In this document: one piece after another, positions 52,001 through 64,000 of the stretch
Layout: every line of letters starts with the position of its first letter
How positions within the stretch are numbered: the stretch's first letter is position 1
Source of the DNA: Phallusia mammillata
Taxonomy: Eukaryota; Chordata; Ascidiacea; Phlebobranchia; Ascidiidae
Length of the DNA stretch: 64,000 nucleotides
Reading direction: 5' to 3'
Assembly (NCBI GenBank): GCA_003260075.1
Contig: QLIY01000268.1
Span: forward strand, 37,733-101,732
Notes under the pieces: generated by a model
What the model was told of the DNA's origin: nothing
Databases searched by the model: none
The model's input: the letters and a program-made list of their open reading frames with translations, nothing else
Position numbers and translations under genes: made by a program

Positions 52001-52289
52001 ATAGACATTAATTAGCTGACAAATTCAGCAACACTCAAATCAGTCTGTATATTTCTTATTGCAAAACACTTCGGAAATTTGACTTTTATGTTCAAATTGT
52101 GAAACATAGTGTAGCACTTTCGCAAGTAAAAATATCACAAAAGCAATATGTATGTAACTCTAACAGTGTTGAAATATTATACTTACTATCCATTCCAGTA
52201 AATGGGAGTGGCTGTACACCTAAATGTTGTTCGATGGCATATTCAATATCAAATTTTACATGGTCTATATTTGCCACAACTTCTTGCAT
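49008..52289 (-). CDS. CPSF4: CPSF4 (30 kDa cleavage and polyadenylation factor)
   Basis: Eight exons: 52187-52289, 51491-51694, 51329-51424, 51130-51223, 50047-50155, 49890-49985, 49656-49769 and 49008-49091, totalling 299 residues. The N-terminus MQEVVANIDHVKFD matches CPSF4. Five CCCH fingers follow at about 41-59, 68-86, 96-114, 124-142 and 148-166, including CKHWLRGLCKKGDQCEFLH. Two CCHC zinc knuckles come next: CRICSEFGHKANVC at 181-194 and CFRCGQKGHYASRC at 270-283. The protein recognises the AAUAAA poly(A) signal with WDR33 and binds U-rich RNA in the nuclear CPSF complex. Human CPSF4 has one knuckle, so two is notable. The donor of exon 49890-49985 (GTGAAT) is the least certain border. 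Introns 4 and 7 hold hAT elements. A T-rich tract ending in TTTAG 13 bases before the ATG could be a trans-splice acceptor. Confidence 0.96.
49383..49593. mobile_element. hAT-like element inside CPSF4 intron 7
   Basis: Left end CAGTGATTCTCAAACG and right end ATTTGAGAACCACTG. The exact target duplication CATTACAT is at 49375-49382 and 49594-49601. It is 211 bases long with no coding capacity. Confidence 0.9.
50360..51023. mobile_element. hAT-like element inside CPSF4 intron 4
   Basis: Terminal repeats are CAGGGGTCGGCAACC and GGTTGCCGACCCCTG, with GCGGGCC motifs inside both ends. The flanking 8-mers GCATAAGG and GCGTAGTG match at six of eight positions. The interior (664 bases in all) has no intact transposase. 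Confidence 0.85.
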
Positions 52290-53059
52290 GTTTTATGAAA
52301 TACTAAATAGATAAAAACAAAAGTCATTTAGCCAATATTCTGCACAAGTTTAATGCAACATAAAAATAAAGTTATTATTTTATATTTACCTCACCAATAA
52401 AAACAACCTAATTTAAACTAATGAAAACAAATCCACAACTTTTGGTCATGTTAAAGACATTTATTGTACAAAACAACCACACAACATTTGTAAACAAACC
52501 TGCCTCGCACTTTGTTGATCCAGATAAACTTTTTTCGCGCACACCACGCCGTAAAAACTGAACCAAGTTAACGTGGATGAGATGTGGGTAAGTGCTTACA
52601 TTAAAAGTTCTTTGAACAGCATTTGGTCTACTGATTCGCCTGTATAAATCATTTTTTTGCTTTTGGGGCAATAAACCAGCCTTGTTGCTGTATTGTTTTG
52701 GAAAGATTTTGTTGAACAAAATGTTTGCAAATTTGTTTTTATATGACAAATCCAATGATTGAAGCGTTTGTTCACACTTACAACAATAACACAGAGTTGC
52801 TCGACATAAAACTTGGGCTGAGTTTATAACTTCTCTTTGTATTTCTCTAAAATGTTTTTTCCCAACTGTTCACCCCTCCCCAACTTTAAAGCCTAAAAAC
52901 CTACAACACAACGCGAACATGAGCAGTATCCGTTTATTTTCAAGCTAAACAATTGTAGATACAAAAAACGCTTGATGTTCGGTCGCCAACAAACACTTTT
53001 CTCAACGAAAACCGACACCACCATTCTCGATCATCCCAAACAACAGTTTGATTTGGTCA
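52290..53059. other. ZC3H18-CPSF4 intergenic region
   Basis: This 770-base spacer carries the ZC3H18 3' flank and the CPSF4 promoter or leader. A 115-codon minus-strand frame (52408-52755) shows no domain and probably is chance. The sequence TCTATTTAG ending at 52303 on the minus strand is a candidate 3' splice or spliced-leader acceptor for CPSF4. Confidence 0.5.
52933..52938 (-). promoter_or_regulatory. Poly(A) signal of ZC3H18
   Basis: AATAAA on the minus strand, about 120 bases past the ZC3H18 stop codon. Confidence 0.6.
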
Positions 53060-56000
53060 TCAGGTAAGTTTGGCTCGCTTTTTTAGGATTGCATTTTCAA
53101 CCACTTTGAGTTGTTCAAGTAATTCCACTCTCCTGTTGGCAATAGCAGACACCTTTTTGCCACCAGGTGTTTGTGTACTGGACATAGCAGCAGCAGGACG
53201 TTTTCTGAAAATGTTACTCAGTTAAAATAGAGTTTTGAAACTAATTTGCTAGGTATTTACTTGAGGTAACAACTTACCGACTCTCGTTAGACTGTTGTCC
53301 CGGTTTCTGTTGAGGCTGTGACAAAAAGAAATATGTTATAGTAAGAACAAATCTTGTAAGCTGAATGAAATCAATGCAATAGTGCAACTTATCATTGTAA
53401 CTTGTATGTTTACATGACTTCCGTTTGTGACACAGCTATTTTGCATTTACATGTCACATATGTAAGGCGTGATAATTAACTGATTGTCAATATTTGGAAG
53501 GTAACCTGGACAGAAGTCATAACATACAGCTTACAATAAAGCGTTTGATCGTTATTGTGCCCTGCTACAACTAAGACAAGCTACACCCACAACGTTGCAA
53601 AAAGAAATTTTCAATCATGTTCATGTAGCGATGTGAAGGGTAATTTTAAACAAAACTCTCCACAAACTGACTGTGTCACAGTAACCACACCAAGTTACCT
53701 TATTGATTATGGTCATTTTGACATCTTTTCGTCCGGGTTTTGATGGCACTGAAACTTTTCCAACTGCAGCAGTACCGGGAGCGCCAACTTGTGGCAAACC
53801 AGAAACTGACTTTGTAATTTTCACTTTCTTGGCTGCAAGAAATATATATATACCATATTTATCACCAAACAACAAGTTTTATTTTATCTTACCTTTCGAT
53901 TTCATTTCTTCATCCGAGGAATCACTGGAATCAGATGAAGAGGAACTTCCAGAACCTACAAACAATAGCAAAATTATTCAATCTGAACCTTGAGTGGTCC
54001 AGAAATTGCTAAGGGGCTGCTGTGAATAAATAGAGGTACGTTTGGGAACCACTGGTCTGTAGTAAAGCTACAAGGTGCATTCACTAAATTGAAAAAGAAA
54101 AGGTTGATTTCCCAAATAATATTTTTTAGAAAAAAAAAATATTTTGCCAGTGGTACAGTTTCTTGTTCTGGTAACTTATAGCGTTGTGGGACACCTAGTA
54201 ATAAACCCGGTAACTGTGACCTGAAGTGAACTAACCTGAAGAGCTCGTACTTGAACCAGAATCACTGTCTGATCCTGAATCTGACATTTCTTTTGATCTT
54301 GATCCTGAACTGCTTGATCGTGAGAACTCACTGCTACTCGAAGATGAGTCAGACTTCCTGAAAAAAAAATCATTATATTTTTTACAATAGGTAGGCAAAA
54401 AATGTTCTGAAGTGTTTTGTTTTAACTGTTAAGGAGAATTAGTCATGTCTGTTAAAAAGCCCCTAAAATTTTCACTTTTGTTCCCCCCTATATACTTTAT
54501 GTAGGTATTTTACTTCACTACTTGCTTTTTTACTACATTTCAAAAGACAAAATCAGTAGTGGGTGAAAATACCAGTTGCAAAGGTATTTGTTGCAAAGCT
54601 CTGCAACAAATTTGACTATGAAAAGGCATTCAGTAAAACAGTTAGACACCAAATACTGAATTTTTGAGAAACAGAATGCTGATTTTAGCATGACATTTTT
54701 TAATGTAAGGGGTAAATTATCTTACTTTCGTGTTCTGGGTTTCTTTTGCACTTTGGTAGCAGTCCTGCCTCTTTCTGATACAACCCCAGTCTGCAAATAT
54801 GTTAGATTTCGAGTAGAGTTGTTTGAGCTTTACCCCATTTTAAATTGGGTTTTTGACACTTACACAAAATATTTTACACAAGACTTACCTTCGTTGGTGG
54901 TTTTGTAGCTGATGGTACTTTCCCAGGGGGCTTCCCATTCTTATTAACTTCTCCTGATATTGGTGATGCTGACTTTTTAACATTGGATTTGGGTGACCTT
55001 GGCTTTACTGAAAAAATACATATCTTAGGAAAGAAATGTCTCTTTAAAGTACATCTATGTTTACACAAAGCACATCTTCACACTCAACATACTTTGTTTA
55101 GTAAGTGCAGCAACTTTAGCAAGAGTAGCAGCTGTTGAAGTTTTTTTCGTGAATTTCTTGGTGGTTTTCTTTGGTGAAGGGGACCGACTTGAATCCGAAC
55201 TGCTGCCAGAACTAAAATATAAATCATCAACGTTAATTTCACTTAAACTCCATTTAGGCAATGGAAATTATTTACATAACTTATAATACATTTAACAAAT
55301 ATATATTTAACAAATATCAAAAATATATTGCACTATGCACATCTGTTCCTAATACACCCTGTTGATAAACAAGAATCACTTCACCTTGATGAAGGAGAAG
55401 AAGAATGACTTGATGAAGATCGAGATCTGGATGATGACGAGGATCTGTTAAAAAATTTAAGTAGCTTGACTTTATTCTCAAAGCGGTCCTTTTGTCTGAC
55501 TTAGTAGAAACCAGAGTATAAATAGTTAGTGTTACGGTACTGCTTTATTGTAAATGCAAATGTATGAAAAAACTAGAATAGTGGTTTTCCTATATATTGC
55601 CAGTTTATAGATGTACTACATTATATTTAATGATGTATCACATATACCATTTACTACATTTATAATGGATATATATTTGACACCTACATTTCATTGGGTC
55701 CCTATATTTTTCCTGGCACCTTATAACGTAATTGTTTCTGCAAGCATAATCTAATGGGTCCCCACACATGGGCANTCCCCGCCTCCCCATAAGTGGGCGC
55801 CAGTGGTCCCCACACATGTGCATATGTGATTTGGTAACAGTAAAAATAGGGCACAATCATTGTTTTCAACCGTCACACATTATACAGCTAAAAAAATTAA
55901 ATCCAGTCAAACATCGAATAGAGCTTTTATAAACACTGTCTTCACTTTGCAGTTGTGTGTTTATTGACAACCGTCGCAGCATTACCACGTTTCCCTTACT

Positions 56001-59000
56001 TCATAAAAGAAGCGTCGATTTTTCACGGTTTCATAAAGATATGGCGCCGATCGCAGCAGGAGGGCCCTATCACTAACCGCCATGATCGAGATCTGGATGA
56101 TGACGAGGATCTGTTAANGCAGGAGGGGCCTGTTGTTAACCGCCATAAGACGCAAAACTGCGTGATACAACAATTGCATAACTAACGTTTTTAAATGATC
56201 TACAAACATATCTTAATTGCACAGTGCAAAAAGACTGCCTGATAGCATGTCCAGTTATGTGCGAGGCCGAGATATTCGCTTTTCAGTGGGCAGGTTTGCG
56301 CTTTTCGCGCCCAATTGAGCTTTTTTCGACATGGAGTTGCGTGTTGTTTTCTCGAGGTGGAAAATGGACCGAAAAAAAAATATATATATAAACAAAAACA
56401 AAACCTGGAAGATGAGCTATCTGAATCAGATGAACCAGATGTACTTTGACTTTGTCGTCCCTTGACCTGTTGCCGACCCCTGGCCCAGGGATCACTCCAA
56501 CCATCACTACGAACTGCAAGACCTGAACAAAAAAATATTGAATGGGTTTAAACCAGTGGTTCTCAACCAGGGCCCATGACCCCTCCAGGGGGGCACCGGT
56601 GTAGATTCACCAGAAACGCCCACTAAAAGCCATTTTCTTTTTAACTTTATTCCCTAATTTAATAGACTATTTTACATACTATTTGTCTATATGAAGGTTT
56701 TTCACGATTACAGATTTTTGTTTACTCTATTCAACCTGTTTAAAGCCGAAATTAGTACTGAATTCCAACATGAGATTGCCCTTTACATTTTAAAGGGGGC
56801 CACAGGGCTTACAGGGTTACTTAAAGGGGGCCATGAGGCCCAAAAGTTACTTTTAGGGGGCCACAGTCCATGAAAGGCTGAAAACCACTGGTTTAAACAA
56901 TAAAAGTTAAAGAAAACTTTATACTTTGCAACATACAACACACAAGGAACAACTTTTCTCAAGTTAATTTAGCTTTATGGACCAGAAGTATTGCCAAAAT
57001 ACAACCTGCAATTTGATATGGGACACAGCCAAATTGACATGGAGTACCTTTATGTCAATTTTTATTTTTTGAAAAAGGAAAACTATTGAAAAATAAAAGA
57101 CATTTTTTCAGCAACTATGATATGTCAATACCTGGGTCCTGGTTGGGTCTCTTGTTTGAGTTTACTGGAACCACTCTGCTCTCAACTTCCCTGCACAAAC
57201 AGAAAAATCATTTAAGGGTGGTTACTTCACACAATGCTCACAAATCTGTTAAACAAACCTTCTTGGAGATGGCTCTCTTCTGCCTTCATGTGGACGTCCA
57301 TCAAAACGATGAGGGTAACCTCTGTCCCTAAATAGAAATTTGTTTTAACAGTACAAAGTTTAAATAAACACTTTTGTTAGGAGTGCAATTGATATAATAG
57401 ATTGGTTATGCAAATACTTATTTTTTTAATGTGGATCTTAACCTTATTTAAAAAACCTATAAAAAAACTTATACAAATTTTATTTTTAATTGAAAGGGGA
57501 AATGGATGTAACTGGTGGTAAACGTTTTGCAAGATTGATTTAACAGCGTTGGAAAGACAAACAAAGTTTACCTCATTCCATCATCCATTCTTCTATCTCT
57601 GTAATCTCTGTCCTTAGGGGCCTGTTCACGGAAGCCAGGGTCACCATACCTTGGAAGCATCTGATGGGGAGATACGCCATGATCATTTCTGTGCATGGGT
57701 GGGGCTTGACCCCGATGATGTGGGGGCATTTCCCTTGGTGGAGACCTAACAAATTAAAGCAAAGTGAACAAATAACTAAAAGGAGCAAAAAAATGAAGTT
57801 TAAAGCATAGAATATGCTATAACAACTGTCCTGTATCTTGTACAGTTATAGATGTTTAAACGTAAATGTCAAGTGTAAGAAATAACTCAACGTCCGTTGT
57901 GATATTTTTGTTGTTACAATCATATGTAGTGCTGACCTTCTTTCATGCATTTCCCTGTGCATTGGATGTCCAGGTGGGGGTAAATGGCGATCCTTTCCTC
58001 TCCTGGGTGAGCCACCGCCTCTTCTCATGTCAACATCCTATGACATAAGTGATAAAAAGAGTTTGGTAAAAGCATACAACTAAAGGTTTGTTACTTTCAG
58101 ACTTACAGTAACTTCCTTTGCATGGAAAAAATGTACTACAAACTGGCATGATTTGCAGTAAAATTAAAAACATAAAATCTATGCCGTGACCAATCAATAA
58201 CTCACTCTTCTAGGACTTGGCCTTCTTTCTTCCTTATGGTGTGAAACCTTCATTGATTCAAATCTCTTAATTCTTTTTAGCTCCTCAGGGGCTGGTACGG
58301 CATACCTGTCATCTTCATCAAGTGCTCCAAGCGGATCGTAACCTCTATCAGAAACCAATATTTTTTACAACCATGCTCATAAGAGACTTTCAACAATTTC
58401 TGAATGAGAGACTTATGCTATGATTTGTAAAACTCAGGGTGGCTTTCCTATACATTGCAATTCTCATGTTTAGATTTGCTATGATAACAATAGTTATACA
58501 TATGTCACCAAAGTTTATTTTAGTCCCCTAATTGTTAGTTGCACCAAAAAACTACAAACCTTGCATCATCAACAAGAGGTTTCTGCACAATGTAATCCAT
58601 ATCCCTATCCACATTTAAAGCTTCATTGCAAGATATCACTTCACGCTTACGCATAAAATCAGGTTCCTCAACCTTGCGTTGCATTGCCCGTTTTCTCATC
58701 TGCAAGAAAATCAGACTTTTACAACTAAATCTTATATCCAGGCAGCACCTGGACAAATAACCCCTTTGAAAAATTATCATTCAAAAATTTTGTTTAAACC
58801 AGCTGAATTTAAACATAAGTTTTCAAAAAAGTAGAGTTTTTAAATCACACAGCACTTATTTTTAGAGGGTCATTTTTTACAGAAAAGACAATCAACTGCT
58901 AATGAAAAGGGGGTTGACAATTAGGTTGTGGCAAAAAAATGCCGTAAATTTAAAACAATTAACAGTGTAAACATGCGCTCTTCACCTCTTTGGCATCTCT

Positions 59001-61712
59001 CAGTCCTCTTTCCCAAGCTGTTTCAGGGGGTGGTGGGGCTATGGGTTGGGAAAATGAAGGATGAGACTGAAAAAATACAAACATTATTACCAATTGATCT
59101 GAAGGCCTAGTTTGACTACGTAACATATCTTAACCAGGTCATAAGATTACAGAATAATGTGTGAATGTGTTTTGTAGTAAAATATATTTATTTTTACCAG
59201 TTATGTGCCAAACTTTGATGTGTCAAATTGATTTGGTCAAATCTGCAATTTTAAAAATGATTTTTTTGAGTCAAATAGTAAAACTCATCTTTACTGCCAA
59301 TTCAAGTAACATACAATCTTTCAAACTGTGCTGTAACTAATATTAACAAGTATCAACTATATTTATTTTGTCAATTAACAAAAGAACGTTATTCTGGCCA
59401 AAAGGTCCAAGGCAACTTTGAAATCCATATTCTGGCCTTAATTTCAATTAATGAGATAATATAAAACAAAACTATTGTGTTGTAGCACTGTAAGGCCAGG
59501 CCATTCAGGTAAGGTTGCATGGCATACATGTTTTGAATAGTGTAGTGTGACTCCACGAAGGAACTGGTTAATTTGGTAGAAGTTATTATTTGGTTTCAAT
59601 CGGAGCCGAAGTCACACAATTTGGTGTATCACTCATTTTTACCCTTGGATCCATTGGTGGAGGTTGTGGTGGCCTTGGTTCTGGTTTGCTTGTTTTGGTC
59701 TCATCTGCAAACATGTTGTACCCACCTACAAAAAAAAGTTATGTTTGCAAATCTGTTAGGACAGATAGCCCAGCACTGCTGGTACTAGCAATATTATGTA
59801 TAGCACAACAAGACAAAATAAAAAAATAGGTTAAAATTGTGAATACAACTTGACAGAGGAAGGTAGACACATTGTACAAATTCAATTTTATATTAACCTT
59901 TGTCGTTAATTCCAGGATGCACAAAGCGACAACGATCACCCCAAGTACAGTTTCCTCTTTGAAAAAACCTGCAGATTTCACGAGGAATAGCTGGACCCTC
60001 TGCAAAAAAGGTGATTTTACCGTTCTACTGCTCTTTGCTATAATTTTGTTGCAAACTTGATTATTTTGCGTTTATCAGTAATAATATTTAAAAATTCAAT
60101 AAAAAATGTCATCACTGCAACAAGATCTTACCAATCGGGTCAACCATTTCACCTTCTTCAAAGTCATCAGGATAAAACCCTTGCGTTGGAAGAAGTTTCT
60201 AAAAACAAAACATATTACCAACAAATCTCACGCATAGGATAAATTCCACATACTTTATCTTTAATTTCACCATCACTTTCCACCTCACCATCACTTGAAG
60301 CAATCTGGTAAAAAAAACATTTCCAAAAAATCTTCTTATGCAAACATAAGTTAATTTTATAGTTTGTTTTGCTCTTACCTCTCCATCAGACATTTCACCC
60401 TTTTCCAGTTGCTTCGAAGTAGTATCATCAACCTAAAAAGTATGAATTTCTTCAATACAAGTTGCAACAAACCACTTTACTTGACATTTTAGCAAAAACA
60501 TACATGACAATAGGGCTTTTATATGTCTGTCACAAATTAAGCCTTCAACAAAAAGTTTGTGAGCTATTGATGAAACTTAGTTGCACAAAGAGATCAACAT
60601 ACAATTTCTCCTTCTTCATCAACATCTTCATCATAGTCAAGTTGATCTAATTCTGGCCGAACCTCAGCCAAAACACCAAAATCATCCTTCACTGTTGGCT
60701 TTTCAATAGTGGGGCTGGGAACTTTTGCCACTTCACTATCTGAATCATCTAAACAATGTTACAAACAAACTTGTTGAAGAAAGGACCAAGGTTAGAAAGT
60801 ATGCACAGATATGGCAAATAAATGCCTTTCTGACCAGCAACATGTTTTGTAAGCATACCTATTTCACCATCAGATGCTTCTTCAATATGTCCTAGTGGAG
60901 TTGTTACAGTTTCATTTTCAGCCTCAGGCTTAATTTCATCCTCAGATTTCGAATCAACACTGCCATCATGATCTTCCTTGTTGTGAGTTTTGACTTGATC
61001 TACTTCATCACTAACAATATGAGCAACAGGTTCAGAATCTGGAGAACTAGTGGTTTCAGTTTGTTCCTCAGCAACATTGGGTGCATCAGCAACATTTTGT
61101 TGATCATTTTCAGGACTTCGGTCCTGAAGTTTTGGTTGAAGATCAGGGTTGACTTTATCAGAAGGAAGATCACTATCATCTGATAGGATTTCACCATCAT
61201 CACTGACATCACCAGTTTGCAGTGTGGTTTCTTGGTTTAAAGTTTCAACACTCTGCAATGCAAATGTTCTATTGTTTGCAAATTGATCGTAGAAATGCTC
61301 TCTCTCTAAATCTAAATAGATGCACAGCCACTCCCAAGTAATTTGCTAAATTTATTCACCCACAAAAATCTTTTCAAAAGATATATATGTCTAGAAATCT
61401 TTTAAATTGCAATTGTTTGAAGTTTCATGCGGTAATACACATATATAATTGCTAACATGCTATGCAAAATGTGCAAATCTGGTTGTTGCAAAGTTGTGCA
61501 AAAACATGATGACATATACAACAAATTTATGTAATATGAGTGTGTTTAATAGTTACAAATAGTTTTACGTCATATTTGCATATACTTACTTTTTCTGCTG
61601 GTGAATTGATCCCAATGTCCAAAACAGGGGGCTGTGGTGATTTGATTTCATCCAAATCAGGTTCTTTGGGTGAACTGCTGAGATCTAACTCAGGTGGTTT
61701 TGGTGATTCCAT
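53060..61712 (-). CDS. ZC3H18: ZC3H18, CCCH zinc finger nuclear RNA factor
   Basis: 25 exons: 61590-61712, 60859-61252, 60603-60748, 60379-60432, 60254-60304, 60132-60198, 59898-59999, 59643-59725, 58986-59066, 58560-58699, 58206-58344, 57937-58037, 57572-57745, 57259-57327, 57132-57190, 56405-56522, 55385-55444, 55093-55211, 54889-55007, 54726-54790, 54236-54357, 53893-53955, 53699-53832, 53278-53315 and 53060-53204. They sum to 921 residues (human about 950). Order: acidic Asp/Glu/Ser region with repeated SDGE motifs; one CCCH finger at 288-306 (CRFFQRGNCTWGDRCRFVH); TAWERGLRDAKE; Arg/Pro-rich region; SDPWARG; Ser/Arg-rich and Lys/Pro-rich tails; terminal helix RRVELLEQLKVVENAI then KKRAKL. 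Human ZC3H18 connects the cap-binding complex to the NEXT/exosome decay machinery, so a nuclear RNA-sorting role follows by homology. Exon 17 lies beside a duplicated fragment and N bases. Confidence 0.95.
53993..54054. mobile_element. hAT-like right end (remnant) in ZC3H18 intron
   Basis: GTTTGGGAACCACTG at 54040-54054 matches the right termini of complete elements. No left end or target duplication is visible, so it is a truncated copy. The left boundary is approximate. Confidence 0.4.
55741..55830. repeat. Duplicated segment around an N base
   Basis: GGTCCCCACACATG appears on both sides of the single N at 55775 (about 55758 and 55806), within a ZC3H18 intron. The small duplication next to an unknown base suggests an assembly join. 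Confidence 0.6.
56055..56150. repeat. Copied exon 17 fragment next to an N base
   Basis: The 34 bases at 56084-56117 are identical to 55418-55451, which is the acceptor end of ZC3H18 exon 17 plus its upstream intron bases. They are followed by a single N at 56118. Sequences of the form GCAGGAGGG...AACCGCCAT lie on both sides (about 56056-56083 and 56119-56146). As a lone acceptor it could be a decoy splice site if real. Confidence 0.8.
56554..56889. mobile_element. hAT-like element inside ZC3H18 intron 15
   Basis: Left end CAGTGGTTCTCAACC and right end GGCTGAAAACCACTG. The exact target duplication GTTTAAAC is at 56546-56553 and 56890-56897. GGGGGCCA motifs recur inside the right half. Confidence 0.9.
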
Positions 61713-64000
61713 GGTTAGAACTTACTGGCCTTGTTTTGTGCCTTAATTGTAACTGGAAAAAATCATGTTTTAACTGTGTTAACTTTTGTCAAGAGTAGAT
61801 ATTTATTGAGCATTTTGGAATGTCTACACAGTTTAATAGGTTTAGTGTATACTATATCATACAAAATATTTTGTAGTGAGAAAGCCAATGTGTTATACAG
61901 CAAAAATTAGGGAATAAAATCTTGTATGCAGCAATAAGTTATTATTACTGATGTATCAACAATTTAAAGACCAACACAGGCACACCATATGGATCAAAAT
62001 ATATTTCTTATGTCAAAATACCATTTAGCATCATTTTTTATTAGGCATGTATGTTGAAATTTTGGATGACGACTTTAAAGTCTGATTAGGGGATTTTTAG
62101 CCCTATTTTCACACTACAAAATATGACAAATGTATTGAATTCACAGTCTGAGAAATATATGAAAACAAATGCACGAAACCATGTAGATGTTGTTGAGAAA
62201 ATTAACAAAGAAAAAACAAACCATTTGTGTCCAAAAGTGAGCTACAATACAGATGCAGCAAAAACATGGAAAAACTGTCTGACTATACCTCACTATAAAG
62301 TCAACTGTATTTTAAACCAAGCTTTCTAGCACACTGATACTTTCTGTATTGCAAGCAGCAGAAACGTATTTTTGCACATTTCAGACAAACAGGTTTTTGA
62401 CTGACTGCTCCATTCACAGAAACACAAGAGCAGTAAACCACAATATATGCTACAAGCCAGTTGTGTGTATTCTCAATGCTTGGAAAAGTATGTATTTTAC
62501 ATCCATGGGTGCATGGTTAATAATCAGTTCAATTTTATATCCTTGGATATCATGTAGTCGTGTTTTAAAAATTGTTTCACATTAACATTTACTTGACATT
62601 GAGAGCTACATACAATGGCACATAACAACACTGTGGCCTAAACATTTGCAGTACAGCAAATGGATAATCCTTTGTTGCAATTCCAAACATGCTGAAACAA
62701 GAAAATATGGGACAAATTTAGGCCTAATCATGGCAAGATCTGAACAAGCACCTACTTTCGAAATATATACTACAATTTGTTCAAAAAAGGCATTTTATAG
62801 ATAGGAACCATCAACATTTAATCTTCTTGATTTACTAATCATATTACAATACACTTCTGCAATGGAAACCTAGCAGAACTGCATATTTAGAAACCTTTAA
62901 AAAAAACTATAAGCAATAAATACAGGGTGTATAAGTTATACAATCGATCAACAAAACCTAATTTATTAGCAACCTAATTTTAACAGGCACTGATAAGAAA
63001 TCTAAATTTTAGCTTTACCACTAGTGCAAAACATTGGAAAATTTTACGTTTTGTTTTTAATCAGAAAAGAAGAACAAAAAATGTATGAATGATTCAAATA
63101 AGCAAATTGTTACATTTAACAACTGGGGGTAGTGTGGATTTTACATGAACTTTTCTAAATTAACTAATGTTTACAATAAAATTTAGTTTTATTGTTGTTT
63201 TAACTCTTAACCCGGTCCATATAGAATTTCAAAAGCCTTTTTTTCCTGTTGCAAAAAATAATAATAGTAAATTAGAGTTAAAATTTAGGCCCAGTGAATA
63301 GGAACGCCTACTATGGGGGTTGATGCTGTGTGACAAGTTGTGAAAGCTGAAAGGCATCAACTACACCATCAAATGGCAGTTTGAATAACGCAAAAATCAT
63401 TGCAAGTCAAACGCAAAAATCATTCAAAACCACATCAGTAAAACAAAGAGGGGAAAACGTCGTATTGTTTTGAAAAAGTATTGGACACAAAACAAATTTT
63501 AAATAAAACATTTCATTGCAAATAGTTACACCATAAATATCTTACCCTGAAAAAATATTCTTCTATTTCCGATGGCTGATGTTAAATGTATCGGAAAAAT
63601 GAAACCAGCGATCAGAACAGATGTCTTCAACTGTTAATCGATTGATAGCAAACAAACACGTAAATCTTGTTCTAAACTGGTAACGAAACATGGGTTAGAA
63701 ATTGGAGAAAAAAAAGAATTAGTTTTATTTCAATTCGTCCATCGCAGGCAAAAATGACACTACGATAAACCTTTTTGACTGTTTTTTAGTAATAGGATGT
63801 TTGCCCAGAGATAGATGGATAACAATCGCAATATCTCGAAAACTAAAAACTATACGTTTTAGACACACAAGACACAACATTGTGTTTGTGAGGGTAACAC
63901 TAAAAGCAGAAAAACAGAAAAGCGGGAAAAGCAGGAAATCAACACTAAAAGCAGAAAAGAAAGGAAAAGCAGAAACAAGGGAAATTTGTGTTTTCTAAAA
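61713..64000. other. ZC3H18 upstream region
   Basis: No coding exon is supported in 2.3 kb. On the minus strand a splice acceptor (TTTTTTCCAG) lies 40 bases before the ATG, at 61753, and a GTAAGA donor lies at 63545. A non-coding first exon from about 63546 upward, joined across a 1.8-kb intron, is possible. A spliced-leader trans-splice at the acceptor is the alternative. The plus-strand frames of 60-78 codons have no known domain. Confidence 0.4.
63896..63990 (+). repeat. Purine-rich direct repeat at window end
   Basis: AACACTAAAAGCAGAAAA occurs at 63896 and 63941 (45-base spacing), and related AAAGCAG/AAAAGC units fill the segment. It looks like the start of a purine-rich minisatellite, cut by the window edge. 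Confidence 0.55.

Noticed and set aside
52408..52755. 115-codon minus-strand frame between CPSF4 and ZC3H18
   Set aside because: It lies in expected UTR and promoter sequence and has no domain.
62123..62585. Two plus-strand frames of 68 and 78 codons
   Set aside because: No domain, no splice context, and AT-driven composition.

Overview
The window looks like a compact invertebrate chordate nuclear genome, most likely a tunicate close to Ciona. This is an inference. It rests on AT-rich DNA, many small introns with GT-AG borders, full-length metazoan genes (IRE1, CPSF4, ZC3H18, actins) and two intronless receptors of an unfamiliar 7-transmembrane family. There is no sign of an operon, plasmid, prophage or CRISPR. 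All nine genes I can support lie on the minus strand.

Layout. 1.0-17.6 kb holds an actin cluster: a divergent, possibly decaying actin-like gene (1008-3435) and two intact seven-exon actins (6165-8909 and 15302-17559) with the same intron positions. 19.9-30.0 kb is a 23-exon IRE1/ERN1 unfolded-protein-response sensor with an unusually long C-terminal tail. 32.0-35.4 kb is a 9-exon MFSD6-like membrane transporter. 38.3-39.3 and 43.7-44.6 kb are two intronless paralogous 7TM receptors. 49.0-52.3 kb is an 8-exon CPSF4 (30 kDa subunit of the cleavage/polyadenylation factor), and 53.1-61.7 kb is a 25-exon ZC3H18. For the intact multi-exon genes the exons, joined at the splice sites I chose, give a length divisible by three with no internal stop. 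This is good internal support for the models.

Between and inside the genes are many short non-autonomous hAT-type DNA transposons. They have CAG(T/G)G-like terminal inverted repeats and usually exact 8-bp target duplications. One carries the decayed C-terminus of a hAT transposase. Several direct duplications sit either side of poly(G) runs or of single N bases. Some of these are probably assembly joins, and the 84-base G run at 9.4 kb is exceptional.

Functional links. CPSF4 and ZC3H18 are adjacent, co-directional and both act on nascent mRNA 3' ends and nuclear RNA fate. The actins show signs of gene conversion. The best candidates for little-described biology are the 7TM receptor pair, the 291-residue IRE1 tail and the actin-like gene that has lost the second phosphate-binding exon.
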